From NCBI GenBank assembly GCA_036344135.1, contig JAYYUG010000069.1, positions 1-19,833 on the forward strand: 19,833 bases of DNA, written 5' to 3'. The translations under genes were made by a program, and so were the position numbers. Below, one piece after another: positions 1 through 7,895 of the stretch. Source of the stretch: GCA-002731945 sp036344135. Lineage in GTDB: Bacteria; Pseudomonadota; Alphaproteobacteria; MED-G09. A model generated the notes under the pieces. The model searched no databases. It worked only from the letters and a program-made list of their open reading frames with translations, and was not told the DNA's origin. The first letter of the stretch is position 1. Each line of letters opens with the position of its first letter.

Positions 1-2
1 CA

Positions 3-689
3 ATATCTGAAGCAAAGGATAGAAATATTCCATATATAGATGCAACCTGTCCTTTGGTTCTTAAAGTTCATAAAGAGGCAATCATACATCATAAAGCTGG
101 TGCCCATATTTTTCTTATAGGGCACTCAGGACATCCAGAGGTAGAGGGCACAATCGGTCAAGTGCCAAAGGGATCTATATCTTTAATAGAAAAAATGAAT
201 GATGTGAAAAATCTTGAACCCATTAAATATGGAAAAACTGCCTTAATTACGCAGACTACTTTATCTGTCGATGATACAAAGGAAATTGTAGAGGAAATTA
301 AGAAATTATTCCCTGATATAATTTTACCCCCCAAGGAAGATATTTGTTATGCGACTACAAATCGCCAAGGGGCAGTAAAAAGTATAGCAAAAAAATGTGA
401 CATTCTTTACGTAATAGGAGCAGAAAACTCTTCTAATTCTTTAAGATTAGTTGAAGTTGCGAAAAAAGCAGGATGTTTACAGACTTTTCTAATTTCAAAA
501 ATCGATGAGGTTAACTGGCAATTAGTGACCGAATCCTCTTCTATAGGCTTAACCGCTAGCGCTAGTGCACCAGAAATATTAATAGAGGAATTCATATCAG
601 CATTAAAGAATAAGTATGAAGTTGAGGTGATAAAAAACGAAGTTGCAATAGAAAATATTTCTTTTAAAATTCCAAAGGAATTAAAATGA
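3..689 (+). CDS. ispH: 4-hydroxy-3-methylbut-2-enyl diphosphate reductase (IspH), 5' truncated by window edge
   Basis: IspH is the last enzyme of the MEP isoprenoid pathway, a [4Fe-4S] enzyme that reduces HMBPP to IPP and DMAPP. The frame is open from base 3, so the gene starts outside the window; about 85-90 residues are missing relative to the usual ~316, including the first cluster cysteine. What remains shows the second cysteine in DATCPLV (codon 16 here), the substrate-binding His and Glu in GHSGHPEVEG, the QTTLS loop, the third cysteine in DICYATTNRQ, and the NSSNS serine/asparagine site. The first in-frame start-like codon (TTG at 54) lies inside the conserved core and is not the real start. 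Its stop overlaps the rnhA start (ATGA), so the two are probably translationally coupled. Confidence 0.96.
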   Translation: MSEAKDRNIPYIDATCPLVLKVHKEAIIHHKAGAHIFLIGHSGHPEVEGTIGQVPKGSISLIEKMNDVKNLEPIKYGKTALITQTTLSVDDTKEIVEEIKKLFPDIILPPKEDICYATTNRQGAVKSIAKKCDILYVIGAENSSNSLRLVEVAKKAGCLQTFLISKIDEVNWQLVTESSSIGLTASASAPEILIEEFISALKNKYEVEVIKNEVAIENISFKIPKELK

Positions 690-1123
690 GTGATGCTGTA
701 GAAATCTATACTGATGGTGCTTGCTCAGGAAATCCAGGTCCTGGAGGATGGGGTGTGTTGATTAGGGAATTAGATAAAGAGGATACAGAAATCTCAGGTG
801 GAGAAAAAGACACAACCAACAACCGAATGGAATTACTTGCAGCTATAAAAGCCTTAGAAAGTATAGAAAATAATAAAGAAATTATAATTTACACCGATTC
901 AAATTATGTAAAAGATGGTATCACGCAGTGGATATCTAACTGGAAAAAAAATAACTGGAAAACATCTAACAAAAAACCTGTTAAAAATGTTGATCTTTGG
1001 GTGAAGTTAGATAATGCAATCCAAAATAAGAAGATAAATTGGGAATGGGTGAAAGGTCACGACGGTAATGAAGGGAACGAGAAAGCTGACTTTCTCGCTC
1101 GATCTGCTTTAAACAATCTTTAA
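686..1123 (+). CDS. rnhA: Ribonuclease HI
   Basis: This is RNase HI, which cleaves the RNA strand of RNA-DNA hybrids such as R-loops and replication primers. At 145 aa it has the normal bacterial length. The catalytic acidic set is complete: D10 in YTDGACSGNPGPGGWG, E49 in TNNRMELLAAI, D71 in IYTDSNYV, and D135 following the catalytic-loop H125 in VKGHDGNEGNEKAD. The Trp/Lys-rich segment around residues 82-100 is the substrate-binding basic protrusion. An AAAGGA ribosome binding site sits at 674-679, and the ATG overlaps the ispH stop by 4 nt. It faces the peroxiredoxin gene tail to tail with a 6-nt gap. Confidence 0.97.
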   Translation: MSDAVEIYTDGACSGNPGPGGWGVLIRELDKEDTEISGGEKDTTNNRMELLAAIKALESIENNKEIIIYTDSNYVKDGITQWISNWKKNNWKTSNKKPVKNVDLWVKLDNAIQNKKINWEWVKGHDGNEGNEKADFLARSALNNL

Positions 1124-1129
1124 TTTTGG

Positions 1130-1615
1130 TTACAGCTGACTAATTATAGCCTCGGCACCGGATTCTATTGCCTCTCCAGGGTTCGACTCAACATTTAGTT
1201 TTATAACATTGTTGTCATTAATAATCATTGAGTACCTTAATGATCGGACTCCAAGTCCAAAACCAGATCCATCCATAGTTAAACCTATAGACTCTGTAAA
1301 AGAGCCATTTCCATCACCAACCATAAGAAGTTTTCCCTCGGTTCCTTTTTCTTTACCCCACGCACTCATAACAAATGGGTCATTTACTGATAGACAAACT
1401 ATTGCATCAACACCCTTGTCAATTATTGATTGAAAATGCTCTATATATCCTGGTAAATGTTGTTCTGAGCAAGTTGGTGTAAAGGCTCCTGGGACTGCAA
1501 AAAGTACGGTTTTCTTTCCGCCGAATAGTTCATTTGTTGTAATAGGCGTAGGTCCACTCTCAGTCAAATGGTAAAGGGTAGCTTCAGGTAAATTCTCACC
1601 TTCTTGTATAGTCAT
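1130..1615 (-). CDS. Peroxiredoxin, Prx5/AhpC-TSA type
   Basis: This is a thiol peroxidase of the Prx5 class that reduces H2O2 and organic peroxides, probably in the cytoplasm since no signal peptide is seen. At 161 aa it is typical for the class. The peroxidatic cysteine is C49 in VPGAFTPTCSEQHLPGY. A second cysteine, C74 in DAIVCLSVND, is found at the same place in many Prx5 members. The arginine of the active site is in GVRSLRYSMI. The gene is preceded by a full consensus AGGAGG ribosome binding site 5 nt before the ATG, which suggests strong expression. Its reductant (glutathione/glutaredoxin or thioredoxin) cannot be deduced, because no fused glutaredoxin domain is present. It converges on rnhA, an arrangement also known in other Alphaproteobacteria. 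Confidence 0.94.
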   Translation of the reverse strand: MTIQEGENLPEATLYHLTESGPTPITTNELFGGKKTVLFAVPGAFTPTCSEQHLPGYIEHFQSIIDKGVDAIVCLSVNDPFVMSAWGKEKGTEGKLLMVGDGNGSFTESIGLTMDGSGFGLGVRSLRYSMIINDNNVIKLNVESNPGEAIESGAEAIISQL

Positions 1616-1736
1616 TTTTTCCTCCTAGTTGAAAGTTTAAAACAAAATTAACAAATATCATTTAACACTTAAACACTATCTTTTTAAGATATATAAAACT
1701 ACAGTTAAAACACAATATTTAAATTAAATTAAAGTT
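1616..1736. promoter_or_regulatory. Divergent promoter region between peroxiredoxin and yqgE
   Basis: This 121-bp AT-rich spacer must hold start signals for both flanking genes. For the rightward gene a weak sigma70-like pair is visible: TTAAAC at 1669-1674, a 17-nt spacer, and TATAAA at 1692-1697. An imperfect tandem octamer, TTAACACT (1662-1669) and TAAACACT (1670-1677), lies in the middle. No -35/-10 pair stands out for the peroxiredoxin direction. The assignments are inference in a base composition where such matches arise easily. Confidence 0.35.
1621..1626 (-). promoter_or_regulatory. Consensus ribosome binding site of the peroxiredoxin gene
   Basis: On the minus strand this reads AGGAGG, followed by five A residues and the ATG. 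It is the best Shine-Dalgarno match in the window and fixes the start at 1615. Confidence 0.85.
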
Positions 1737-2300
1737 ATGGAAAATGAAAGTACACTTATAGGTCAGTTTTTAATTGCTATGCCTTCTCTGAAGGATCCTA
1801 GATTTGAGAAATCTGTGATACTTATTACTTCACATAATCCTGAAGGTGCTACAGGATTAATTATTAATAAACCATTTCACACTGATCTTAATAACATCAT
1901 TAATAGGATTGGAATTTCTGATGAAGTTTCTAGGAATGATATTGACGTTTTGAATGGGGGTCCTGTAGATCCTGACAAAGGAATTATTTTGCACAATAGT
2001 GAATTCAGTTCTCTTGGAACCACAAAAGTCCATGGTATAAACTGTTCGACAACTGCTACAAAGGAGGCTTTATCTCTACTTTGTAAAAGTGAGAGTAGTA
2101 TTAAAGCCAATCTTTATCTTGGATATTCCGGCTGGGGACCTGATCAGTTAGATAAAGAAATTAAATCTAATGATTGGTTAATCTCTCCTGGCAATGAAGA
2201 AATTATTTTTAATAAGAATTATGAGATAATTTGGTCAAAAGTGATAATGGACATGGGCTTGAGTTTAAGTTCTATATCAGCTCACGGAGGAATTGCTTAG
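1737..2300 (+). CDS. YqgE/AlgH family protein (UPF0301)
   Basis: This is a 187-aa member of the YqgE/AlgH family, whose biochemical role is not settled. The Pseudomonas name AlgH refers to an effect on alginate regulation. The family signature is clear at the N-terminus, in GQFLIAMPSLKDPRFEKSVI, then HNPEGATGLIINKP, then LNGGPVDPDKGIILH, and YLGYSGWGPDQLDKEI in the C-terminal half. It is cytoplasmic, with no signal peptide or membrane segment. The start ATG has only a weak ribosome binding site (TTAAAG just upstream). The gene overlaps the dipeptidase gene tail to tail by 4 nt. It stands alone on its strand, so neighbours give no functional hint. Confidence 0.93.
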   Translation: MENESTLIGQFLIAMPSLKDPRFEKSVILITSHNPEGATGLIINKPFHTDLNNIINRIGISDEVSRNDIDVLNGGPVDPDKGIILHNSEFSSLGTTKVHGINCSTTATKEALSLLCKSESSIKANLYLGYSGWGPDQLDKEIKSNDWLISPGNEEIIFNKNYEIIWSKVIMDMGLSLSSISAHGGIA

Positions 2301-3487
2301 TTTTTCTGAGACTTCTTTTCAACCTCTCTCCAAACTCTTAAAATATTTCCTGACCAAATCTTTTTTATTTGTAAGTCTGAATAATTCCTTTTACGTAATT
2401 CATTGGTTAAGTTTTGCGTTTCCCTCGCATCCATCCATCCTTCAACTCCTCCACCTCCTCCAAAATCAGAGGAAATTCCAACATGGTTAACACCAATCAA
2501 TTTTACAACATAGTCAATATGATTAATAAAATCTCTTATAGTTGGAAGAGAAAAATGCATATTAATGTTCTCGATACCTTCTTCAAATTCTTGGGTGGTC
2601 AAATGTTTGGATGGTATAAATTCATTATCTCCATAAGTTCTTGCCACCGACATTCCGAGTTGACGAATAGCATAATTCCTTTCTTTGTCTACTTTCAAAT
2701 AATTTGGAAATGCCACAATTTGTACAACACCATTATTCTTCGCAATCTCAAAAAGTATTTCATCAGACAGATTTCTGGGGTGATCAGCTAAAGACCTAAC
2801 AGAAGAATGGGAAGCAATAACAGGTGAATTTGATAATTTTATTGCTTCAAGCGCTGCCTTATCTGAAATATGGCTAATGTCTACCATCATTCCTAATTGA
2901 TTCATTCTCGATATAACTTCTTTACCAAAGCTCGATAATCCACCGTGCAATTCTTTGGGATCGTTTAGTCTTGTGCTAGGTATTGAGCTGTCAGCTATTT
3001 GATTATGACCAATGTGAGCTAAGGTCATATAGCGAGCTCCTAGAGAATAGTAATAATCCAATAACTTTAAATCTTCTCCAACAACATATCCATTTTCTAT
3101 TCCAATTGCAGCCGATAAGAGATTGTTTTCTTTTGCGTGTATTACAGCTTCAGGATTTTTTACTAACATGATTTTTGAAGAATAGATTTCAGTCATTTTC
3201 CTTATAGAACTAAATTTTATTTCTGCTTTTAATTTGGCATCCTCATATCCTCTTTTATCTAAATCACCTTGAGGAACGTACACAACAAAAAACCCCGAAT
3301 TTAAATTACCCTCCACCATCTTTTTTAAATCAACCTGCATGTTCGTATCTTTTCCAGGATCGTGGTTTGGAATCTGCATAAAATCAAAAGGAATATCAAT
3401 ATGAGAATCAAAAGTTAGGATAGAGGCTTTTAAAGAAAACGGTATAAAAAGACATAAGAATAAGATTATGTAATGTTTGTGTTTCAC
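2297..3487 (-). CDS. Exported membrane-dipeptidase-like metallopeptidase, M19 family
   Basis: This is a 396-aa zinc-dependent dipeptidase of peptidase family M19 (renal dipeptidase type). An N-terminal Sec signal (residues 1-21: KHKH, then a run of I/L/F/C, then SLKAS) places it in the periplasm. C12 lies mid-helix, so it is not a lipobox cysteine. The binuclear zinc ligands are present: H29 and D31 in DSHIDIP, E131 in GIENGY, H206 in DISHISD and H227 in ASHSSVR. The substrate Arg is in DHPRNLSDE and the late Asp in HVGISSDFGGGGG. The start is GTG at 3487 with AAAGGA 6 nt upstream; that ribosome binding site overlaps the thrC stop, indicating coupling behind thrC. Likely substrates are dipeptides, including D-residue or cell-wall-derived ones, but the sequence does not settle this. 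Confidence 0.93.
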   Translation of the reverse strand: MKHKHYIILFLCLFIPFSLKASILTFDSHIDIPFDFMQIPNHDPGKDTNMQVDLKKMVEGNLNSGFFVVYVPQGDLDKRGYEDAKLKAEIKFSSIRKMTEIYSSKIMLVKNPEAVIHAKENNLLSAAIGIENGYVVGEDLKLLDYYYSLGARYMTLAHIGHNQIADSSIPSTRLNDPKELHGGLSSFGKEVISRMNQLGMMVDISHISDKAALEAIKLSNSPVIASHSSVRSLADHPRNLSDEILFEIAKNNGVVQIVAFPNYLKVDKERNYAIRQLGMSVARTYGDNEFIPSKHLTTQEFEEGIENINMHFSLPTIRDFINHIDYVVKLIGVNHVGISSDFGGGGGVEGWMDARETQNLTNELRKRNYSDLQIKKIWSGNILRVWREVEKKSQKN

Positions 3488-3496
3488 TATAATCCT

Positions 3497-4867
3497 TTAA
3501 AGATTTTCCCTTATGTATTCTTTAAGAAAATTAGGATTCTTATCCATAGTAGTAAATTTTTCTTCCCCTTTCAGGCACTTTTCAAGTTTTTTAGGTATCT
3601 CTGGATAAACATTTAATACATCAAATACTGCCTCAGGAAATTTTGCTGGATGAGCTGTCCCTAGACTTATTGTCGATGTTTCATTCAAACCTATCTCATT
3701 GGCAGCAAATAGTCCCACAGCTGTATGAGGATCAATAATGATATTTTCTTCTTTATACAATTTTCGAATTGTTTTCTTAGTATCTTCTTCAGATGCTTTT
3801 TTAGAAATAAAATCATTTTTTATAAAATTTAAAGCAGTATCTTTGATGGTAAAACCCCTATTCGAAACCAGCTCGTTCATCAAGGAATTTATTTCTTTCG
3901 AATCCCTATTGTATGCCTCAAAAAGCATGCGTTCAAAATTACTAGAAATTTGTATATCCATACTGGGAGAGATAGTTGCGTTAACTTTTCCTAAGGAATA
4001 ATCACCAGATAGAATTGCTCGATTCAAGATGTCGTTTTCATTTGTTGCCACAATAAGCTGGGAAATGGGAAGTCCCATCTTTTTTGCGACCCAACCAGCT
4101 AAGATATCTCCGAAATTCCCCGTTGGTACTGAAAAACTAACCTTTTCTTCTCCCAATAACTCAAATGAGGTGAAATAATAAACAATTTGCGCAGCAACTC
4201 TTCCCCAATTTATGGAGTTAATTGCTGCTAAATTAGTTTCTTCCCTAAATTTTTTTTCTTGAAATAATGATTTGACCAAATTTTGACAATCATCAAACGT
4301 TCCGTCTATCTCAATTGGATAAACACTTTTACTAGAGACTGTCGTCATTTGTCTTCTTTGTGTTTCTGATACCCTTCCTTTCGGAAATAATATAAAAACA
4401 TCTGCATGATTATTATTTTTAAAGGCTTCGATTGCTGCACTTCCTGTATCTCCGGAAGTAGCCCCAAGAATTGTAATTTTTTTACCTTTTTTTTCTAATG
4501 CTGCGTCAAATAATTCCGCCAAAAGCAGCATAGCAAAATCTTTGAAGGCCAACGTGGGTCCATGGTAAAGCTCTAAAAGAAATTTATTATTCTTTAACTT
4601 CCTTAATGGCGCAACTTCATCTGATGGAAAATGAGAATATGCCTTCTTTGTAAGTCTTAATAGTTCTTGTTCACTTAAAAAATTACCTACAAAGGGCAAC
4701 ATTATGAAAGTTGCTTTTTCCCAATATTTTCCTTTAGGAATCTCACTAGTATTAATTTTTGGCCAGGATTCAGGAAGATATAAACCCCCATCGCTAGCTA
4801 ATCCTGTTAATAGTGCTTCCTCAAAATTTAATATAGGCGCGTTACCACGTGTAGAAATATATTTCAT
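3497..4867 (-). CDS. thrC: Threonine synthase
   Basis: Threonine synthase is a PLP enzyme that converts O-phospho-L-homoserine to L-threonine. At 456 aa it matches the long bacterial/fungal class. N-terminal features are MKYISTRG and the ASDGGLYLPE segment. The PLP lysine is K109 in LYHGPTLAFKDFA. The phosphate-binding SGDTGSAA is at residues 138-145, and SVPTGNFGDILAGW follows in the central region. The C-terminal region carries IIDPHTAVGLFAA and LGTAHPAKFPEAV. A ribosome-binding-like AAAGGA lies unusually close to the ATG (2-nt spacing). It leads a two-gene unit with the exported dipeptidase and is divergent from tldD. The partner gene thrB is not in the window. Confidence 0.97.
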   Translation of the reverse strand: MKYISTRGNAPILNFEEALLTGLASDGGLYLPESWPKINTSEIPKGKYWEKATFIMLPFVGNFLSEQELLRLTKKAYSHFPSDEVAPLRKLKNNKFLLELYHGPTLAFKDFAMLLLAELFDAALEKKGKKITILGATSGDTGSAAIEAFKNNNHADVFILFPKGRVSETQRRQMTTVSSKSVYPIEIDGTFDDCQNLVKSLFQEKKFREETNLAAINSINWGRVAAQIVYYFTSFELLGEEKVSFSVPTGNFGDILAGWVAKKMGLPISQLIVATNENDILNRAILSGDYSLGKVNATISPSMDIQISSNFERMLFEAYNRDSKEINSLMNELVSNRGFTIKDTALNFIKNDFISKKASEEDTKKTIRKLYKEENIIIDPHTAVGLFAANEIGLNETSTISLGTAHPAKFPEAVFDVLNVYPEIPKKLEKCLKGEEKFTTMDKNPNFLKEYIRENL

Positions 4868-4957
4868 AATCCTTTATAATAGCTTTTTCTTTACGCTGGT
4901 AATATATAATTTTAGGACTGATATAAAAATTTTTTTAAAGGAACTAGTTATTTTTGG
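4868..4957. promoter_or_regulatory. Divergent promoter region between thrC and tldD
   Basis: This 90-bp spacer must drive both flanking genes unless they are leaderless. A perfect TATAAT occurs at 4905-4910 on the plus strand, but no convincing -35 lies at the right distance. AAAGGAAC near 4937-4944 could serve tldD, although it is about 13 nt from the ATG. I see no hairpin, leader peptide or riboswitch-like structure upstream of thrC. Confidence 0.3.
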
Positions 4958-6358
4958 ATGAATATTTTTGAAGACATAAGTTTGGAACAAGCCTCTTCGT
5001 TGGTAAGTGAATCTCTTCACAAGTCTGATGACGGAGAGTTATATATTGAAGACATTGTCAGTGAAGCTTTTATATATGACGATGGAAGGCTTAAAAATGC
5101 AAATTACGATAACGCAAAGGGTTTTGGAGTTCGTTACGTTTCTGGGGAAACAACAGGCTACGCCAATTCTACAATACTAACAAAAGCTTCATTAGAAAAA
5201 GCTCTTTCAACTATAATAAATGCAAACCGAGGAAAAAGTTCAAATCAAAATATAGATAAACTTGTAAAACCTGAGTCACTTTATGATGAATCAAATCCTT
5301 TAAATTCATTATCTTTTTCGGAAAAAACTGAATTGGTTCAAAAAATTGATAATTTTTTAAGAAAACAAGATAATAGAGTAAAACAGGTTAGCGTAGCCCT
5401 TGCCGGATCTTTTCAAAAAATAATCATAGTGGGAAAAAATGGCGAAATTCTTGAGGATGATAGGCCATTAGTCAGGTTAAATATTTCAGTAATAGCCTCA
5501 GAAGGCGAAAGGATGGAAACAGGATCATATGGAACTGGGGGTCGATGGAACTATGAAAAATTTTCTTATGAAGATTTTTATAAGGAGGCAGCATTAAATG
5601 CTTTAGATCAAGCGCACACCAATCTTAATTCTGTTAGTGCTCCTGCCGGGGAAATGACTGTTGTTTTAGGGTCAGGATGGCCAGGAGTTTTGCTGCATGA
5701 GGCCGTTGGGCATGGATTAGAAGGCGATTTTAATAGAAAAGGAACATCTGCATTTTCAAATCTTATTGGAAAAAAAGTAGCAAACGATCAAATTACAATT
5801 GTCGATGATGGGACAATTCCTTTAAGAAGAGGTTCATTAACTATTGATGATGAAGGAACGGCGACCCAAGAAACAATTTTAATTGAAGACGGAATTCTTA
5901 AGGGTTATATGCAAGATAAAATGAATGCTCGTCTCATGAGCCAAGAACCCACTGGAAATGGTAGAAGAGAAAGTTTTATGAGTCTTCCTATGCCAAGAAT
6001 GACTAACACTTTCATGAAAAGTGGGAAATACTCGTCGGAAGAAATTATAACCTCCGTTAAGACTGGTCTTTATATGGTAAGTTTTGGAGGTGGAGAAGTT
6101 GATATTACCTCGGGAAAATTTGTTTTCAGTTGCACGGAAGGATACATAATAGAAGATGGAAAATTAACTACGCCTATTAAGGGGGCAACCTTAATTGGTG
6201 ATGGGCCTGAAATTATTAAGAAGATTTCTATGGTTGGCGATGATTCAAAACTTGATGATGGTATAGGCACCTGCGGAAAATCGGGACAAAGTGTCCCTGT
6301 CGGAGTAGGTCAACCAACCTTAAAGATTGATAACATAACTGTTGGCGGAACCAATTAG
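4958..6358 (+). CDS. tldD: TldD metalloprotease subunit (U62/PmbA-TldD family)
   Basis: TldD forms a heterodimeric zinc protease with TldE/PmbA that degrades unfolded peptides. In Enterobacteria the pair acts on microcin B17 and the CcdA antitoxin. The 466-aa length is normal. The catalytic HExxxH motif is H247-E248-x3-H252 in LLHEAVGHGLEGD, the mark of the active TldD subunit as opposed to TldE. Other family blocks are DDGRLKNANYD near the N-terminus, GYGTGGRW-type glycine-rich sequence near residue 190, NGRRESFMSLPMPRMTNT, the Cys-containing FSCTEGYIIEDG, and a C-terminal CGKSGQSVPVGVGQP. The gene ends in TAG, one nucleotide before the ATG of the next reading frame. TldE is not in the window. 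Confidence 0.96.
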   Translation: MNIFEDISLEQASSLVSESLHKSDDGELYIEDIVSEAFIYDDGRLKNANYDNAKGFGVRYVSGETTGYANSTILTKASLEKALSTIINANRGKSSNQNIDKLVKPESLYDESNPLNSLSFSEKTELVQKIDNFLRKQDNRVKQVSVALAGSFQKIIIVGKNGEILEDDRPLVRLNISVIASEGERMETGSYGTGGRWNYEKFSYEDFYKEAALNALDQAHTNLNSVSAPAGEMTVVLGSGWPGVLLHEAVGHGLEGDFNRKGTSAFSNLIGKKVANDQITIVDDGTIPLRRGSLTIDDEGTATQETILIEDGILKGYMQDKMNARLMSQEPTGNGRRESFMSLPMPRMTNTFMKSGKYSSEEIITSVKTGLYMVSFGGGEVDITSGKFVFSCTEGYIIEDGKLTTPIKGATLIGDGPEIIKKISMVGDDSKLDDGIGTCGKSGQSVPVGVGQPTLKIDNITVGGTN

Positions 6359-6359
6359 A

Positions 6360-7247
6360 ATGGTTATAGATTTTGTTAAAGATTTTCCTTTTGAATATGG
6401 CGTATATGATACCCTTAGCCCCTTAGTTAGGAGAGTTATTGCAAATAATCCTGGACCTTTCACATAGACTGGAACAGGCACTTATATTATTGGCGAAAAA
6501 GAGTTGGCTGTTATTGATCCTGGTCCATTAGATTATGATCATCTTTCTGCCATATTAAATGCTACAGAAAAACAGAAAATTACACATATTCTTATAACAC
6601 ATAATCATAGTGATCATTCACCGCTAGCCTTACCATTAAAGGAAAAAACAGGGGCTAAGATATATTACAAAAAACTCAAAACCGAGGATACAGGCTCAGA
6701 AGAGTTTGAAGAAGGTTATGATAAAAAAATAATAGGTGATGTAAGGCTTGAGGATGGTGATATTATAAAAAACAATGAGTGGACAATAGAAGCTGTCCAT
6801 ACACCTGGCCATACCTCTAATCACATATGTTTTGCCTTAAAAGAAGAACAAAAACTATTTTCAGGAGATCATGTGATGGGGTGGTCTACCACGGTAATTG
6901 TTCCTCCCGATGGTGATATGAATGATTATATTATGTCTCTTAAAAAATTAATCTCTAGGAAGGAAGAATTATTCTTACCTACTCATGGTCCTGTAATAGA
7001 GAAACCAAAAAAATTACTTCAAGACTATATTACTCATAGGCTAGACAGAGAAAGGCAAATTCTTGAGGCTATTAGTAAAGGTAACTGTAAAATTCTAGAT
7101 ATGGTAAAAATCATGTATAAAGATGTTGATCCTCAATTACACCCTGCTGCTGCTATGTCAACTCTGGCTCACCTTAATAGAATGATAAATAACAACGAAG
7201 TGTTTGCTGAGGGAAAAAATTTAGATGCTAATTACAATCTTGTCTAA
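6360..7247 (+). pseudogene. Metallo-beta-lactamase-fold hydrolase (LACTB2-like) interrupted by an in-frame TAG
   Basis: The natural start is the ATG at 6360, 1 nt after the tldD stop. The frame reads through family-typical sequence (SPLVRRVIANNPGPFT), hits TAG at 6465-6467 (codon 36), and continues in the same frame with TGTGTYIIGEKELAVIDPGP. The rest is intact: HNHSDH zinc motif (H81, H83, D85, H86 in full numbering), PGH with H151, SGDH with D170, THG with H209, and a C-terminal winged-helix tail like LACTB2-type hydrolases. The next start codon after the stop is TTG at 6504, which would begin inside the first core strand and delete the conserved NPGPFT-TGTGTY region. So this is a recent nonsense mutation, a base-call error (Tyr, Trp and Gln codons are each one change from TAG), or rare readthrough. 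TAG ends the gene just before, so general recoding is unlikely. Confidence 0.8.
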
Positions 7248-7259
7248 CTATAAATACTC

Positions 7260-7865
7260 TTAAGGATATAAACTCTTCGAAATCCATTTTCCTGACCTAA
7301 AGCTGTATTCAATTCTTTCATGCAGACGGTTAGGCCGAGCTAGCCAAAATTCAAATTTTCTAGGAGATACATAATAACCATTCCAGTTTTTTGGCCGAGG
7401 AATCACTTTTCCTATAAATCTTTTTTGAAAAGAATCGTAATTCTTTTCTAAAATTAAACGATTTTTTAAGATTTTTGACTGGGATGAAGCCCAAGCGGCT
7501 ATCTGTGATTTTCGATCACGTGTTAAAAAATATTCATCAGAATCCTTTTCAGGAATCTTTTTGACACTTCCTTCAATTAAAATTTGTTTACCCGTTGATT
7601 TCCAATAAAAACAAAGTGCAGCATTAGAATTATTTTCTAATTGTTTTCCTTTTTTACTGCTTGAATTAGTATAGAAAACTATACCCTTCTTACGAATCTC
7701 TTTCATCAAAACCATTCGAGTCCTAGGTTTTCCTAACGAATCAACAGTAGATAACGACATTGCATTGGGATTAACGCCCTCCTTTTTTTTTGCTTCTGCG
7801 TACCATTCCTTAAGTAATAAAAAAGGATTTTTCTTAGGTTTTATCTTTGCTTTTCCTATTTTCAA
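7260..7865 (-). CDS. pdxH: Pyridoxamine 5'-phosphate oxidase
   Basis: PdxH is the FMN enzyme that oxidises pyridoxamine- or pyridoxine-5'-phosphate to PLP, the cofactor used by ThrC in the same window. At 201 aa it has the usual length. Family blocks are NAMSLSTVD, then the RTRMVLMKE FMN segment, FYTNSSSKKGKQL, AALCFYWK, the IAAWASSQS segment, PRPKNWNGYYVSP, and FWLARPNRLHERIEY with the substrate-binding Arg/His pair; the C-terminus is the typical SLYP. The start is TTG at 7865, chosen because GAGGAA lies 7 nt upstream and because the next Met (in NAMSLS) is inside the conserved domain. It is a single-gene unit facing the interrupted hydrolase (12-nt gap) and divergent from fabI. Confidence 0.96.
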   Translation of the reverse strand: MKIGKAKIKPKKNPFLLLKEWYAEAKKKEGVNPNAMSLSTVDSLGKPRTRMVLMKEIRKKGIVFYTNSSSKKGKQLENNSNAALCFYWKSTGKQILIEGSVKKIPEKDSDEYFLTRDRKSQIAAWASSQSKILKNRLILEKNYDSFQKRFIGKVIPRPKNWNGYYVSPRKFEFWLARPNRLHERIEYSFRSGKWISKSLYP

Positions 7866-7872
7866 AGTGTAT

Positions 7873-7878
7873 TTCCTC
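7873..7878 (-). promoter_or_regulatory. Ribosome binding site supporting the TTG start of pdxH
   Basis: On the minus strand GAGGAA precedes the TTG at 7865 with a 7-nt spacer. No ATG or GTG in frame fits a full-length PdxH, so this site decides the start. Confidence 0.75.
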
Positions 7879-7895
7879 TAAGGATTTAAAATAAA

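Noticed and set aside
2293..2791. Plus-strand open frames opposite the dipeptidase gene
   Set aside because: The minus strand carries all M19 metal ligands across the region; the plus-strand frames have no recognisable motifs and are shadows.
6360..7247. TAG as a recoded sense codon (genetic code variant or pyrrolysine)
   Set aside because: TAG is the ordinary stop of tldD and of yqgE in the same window, and no other conserved frame here contains an internal TAG. One event does not support recoding.
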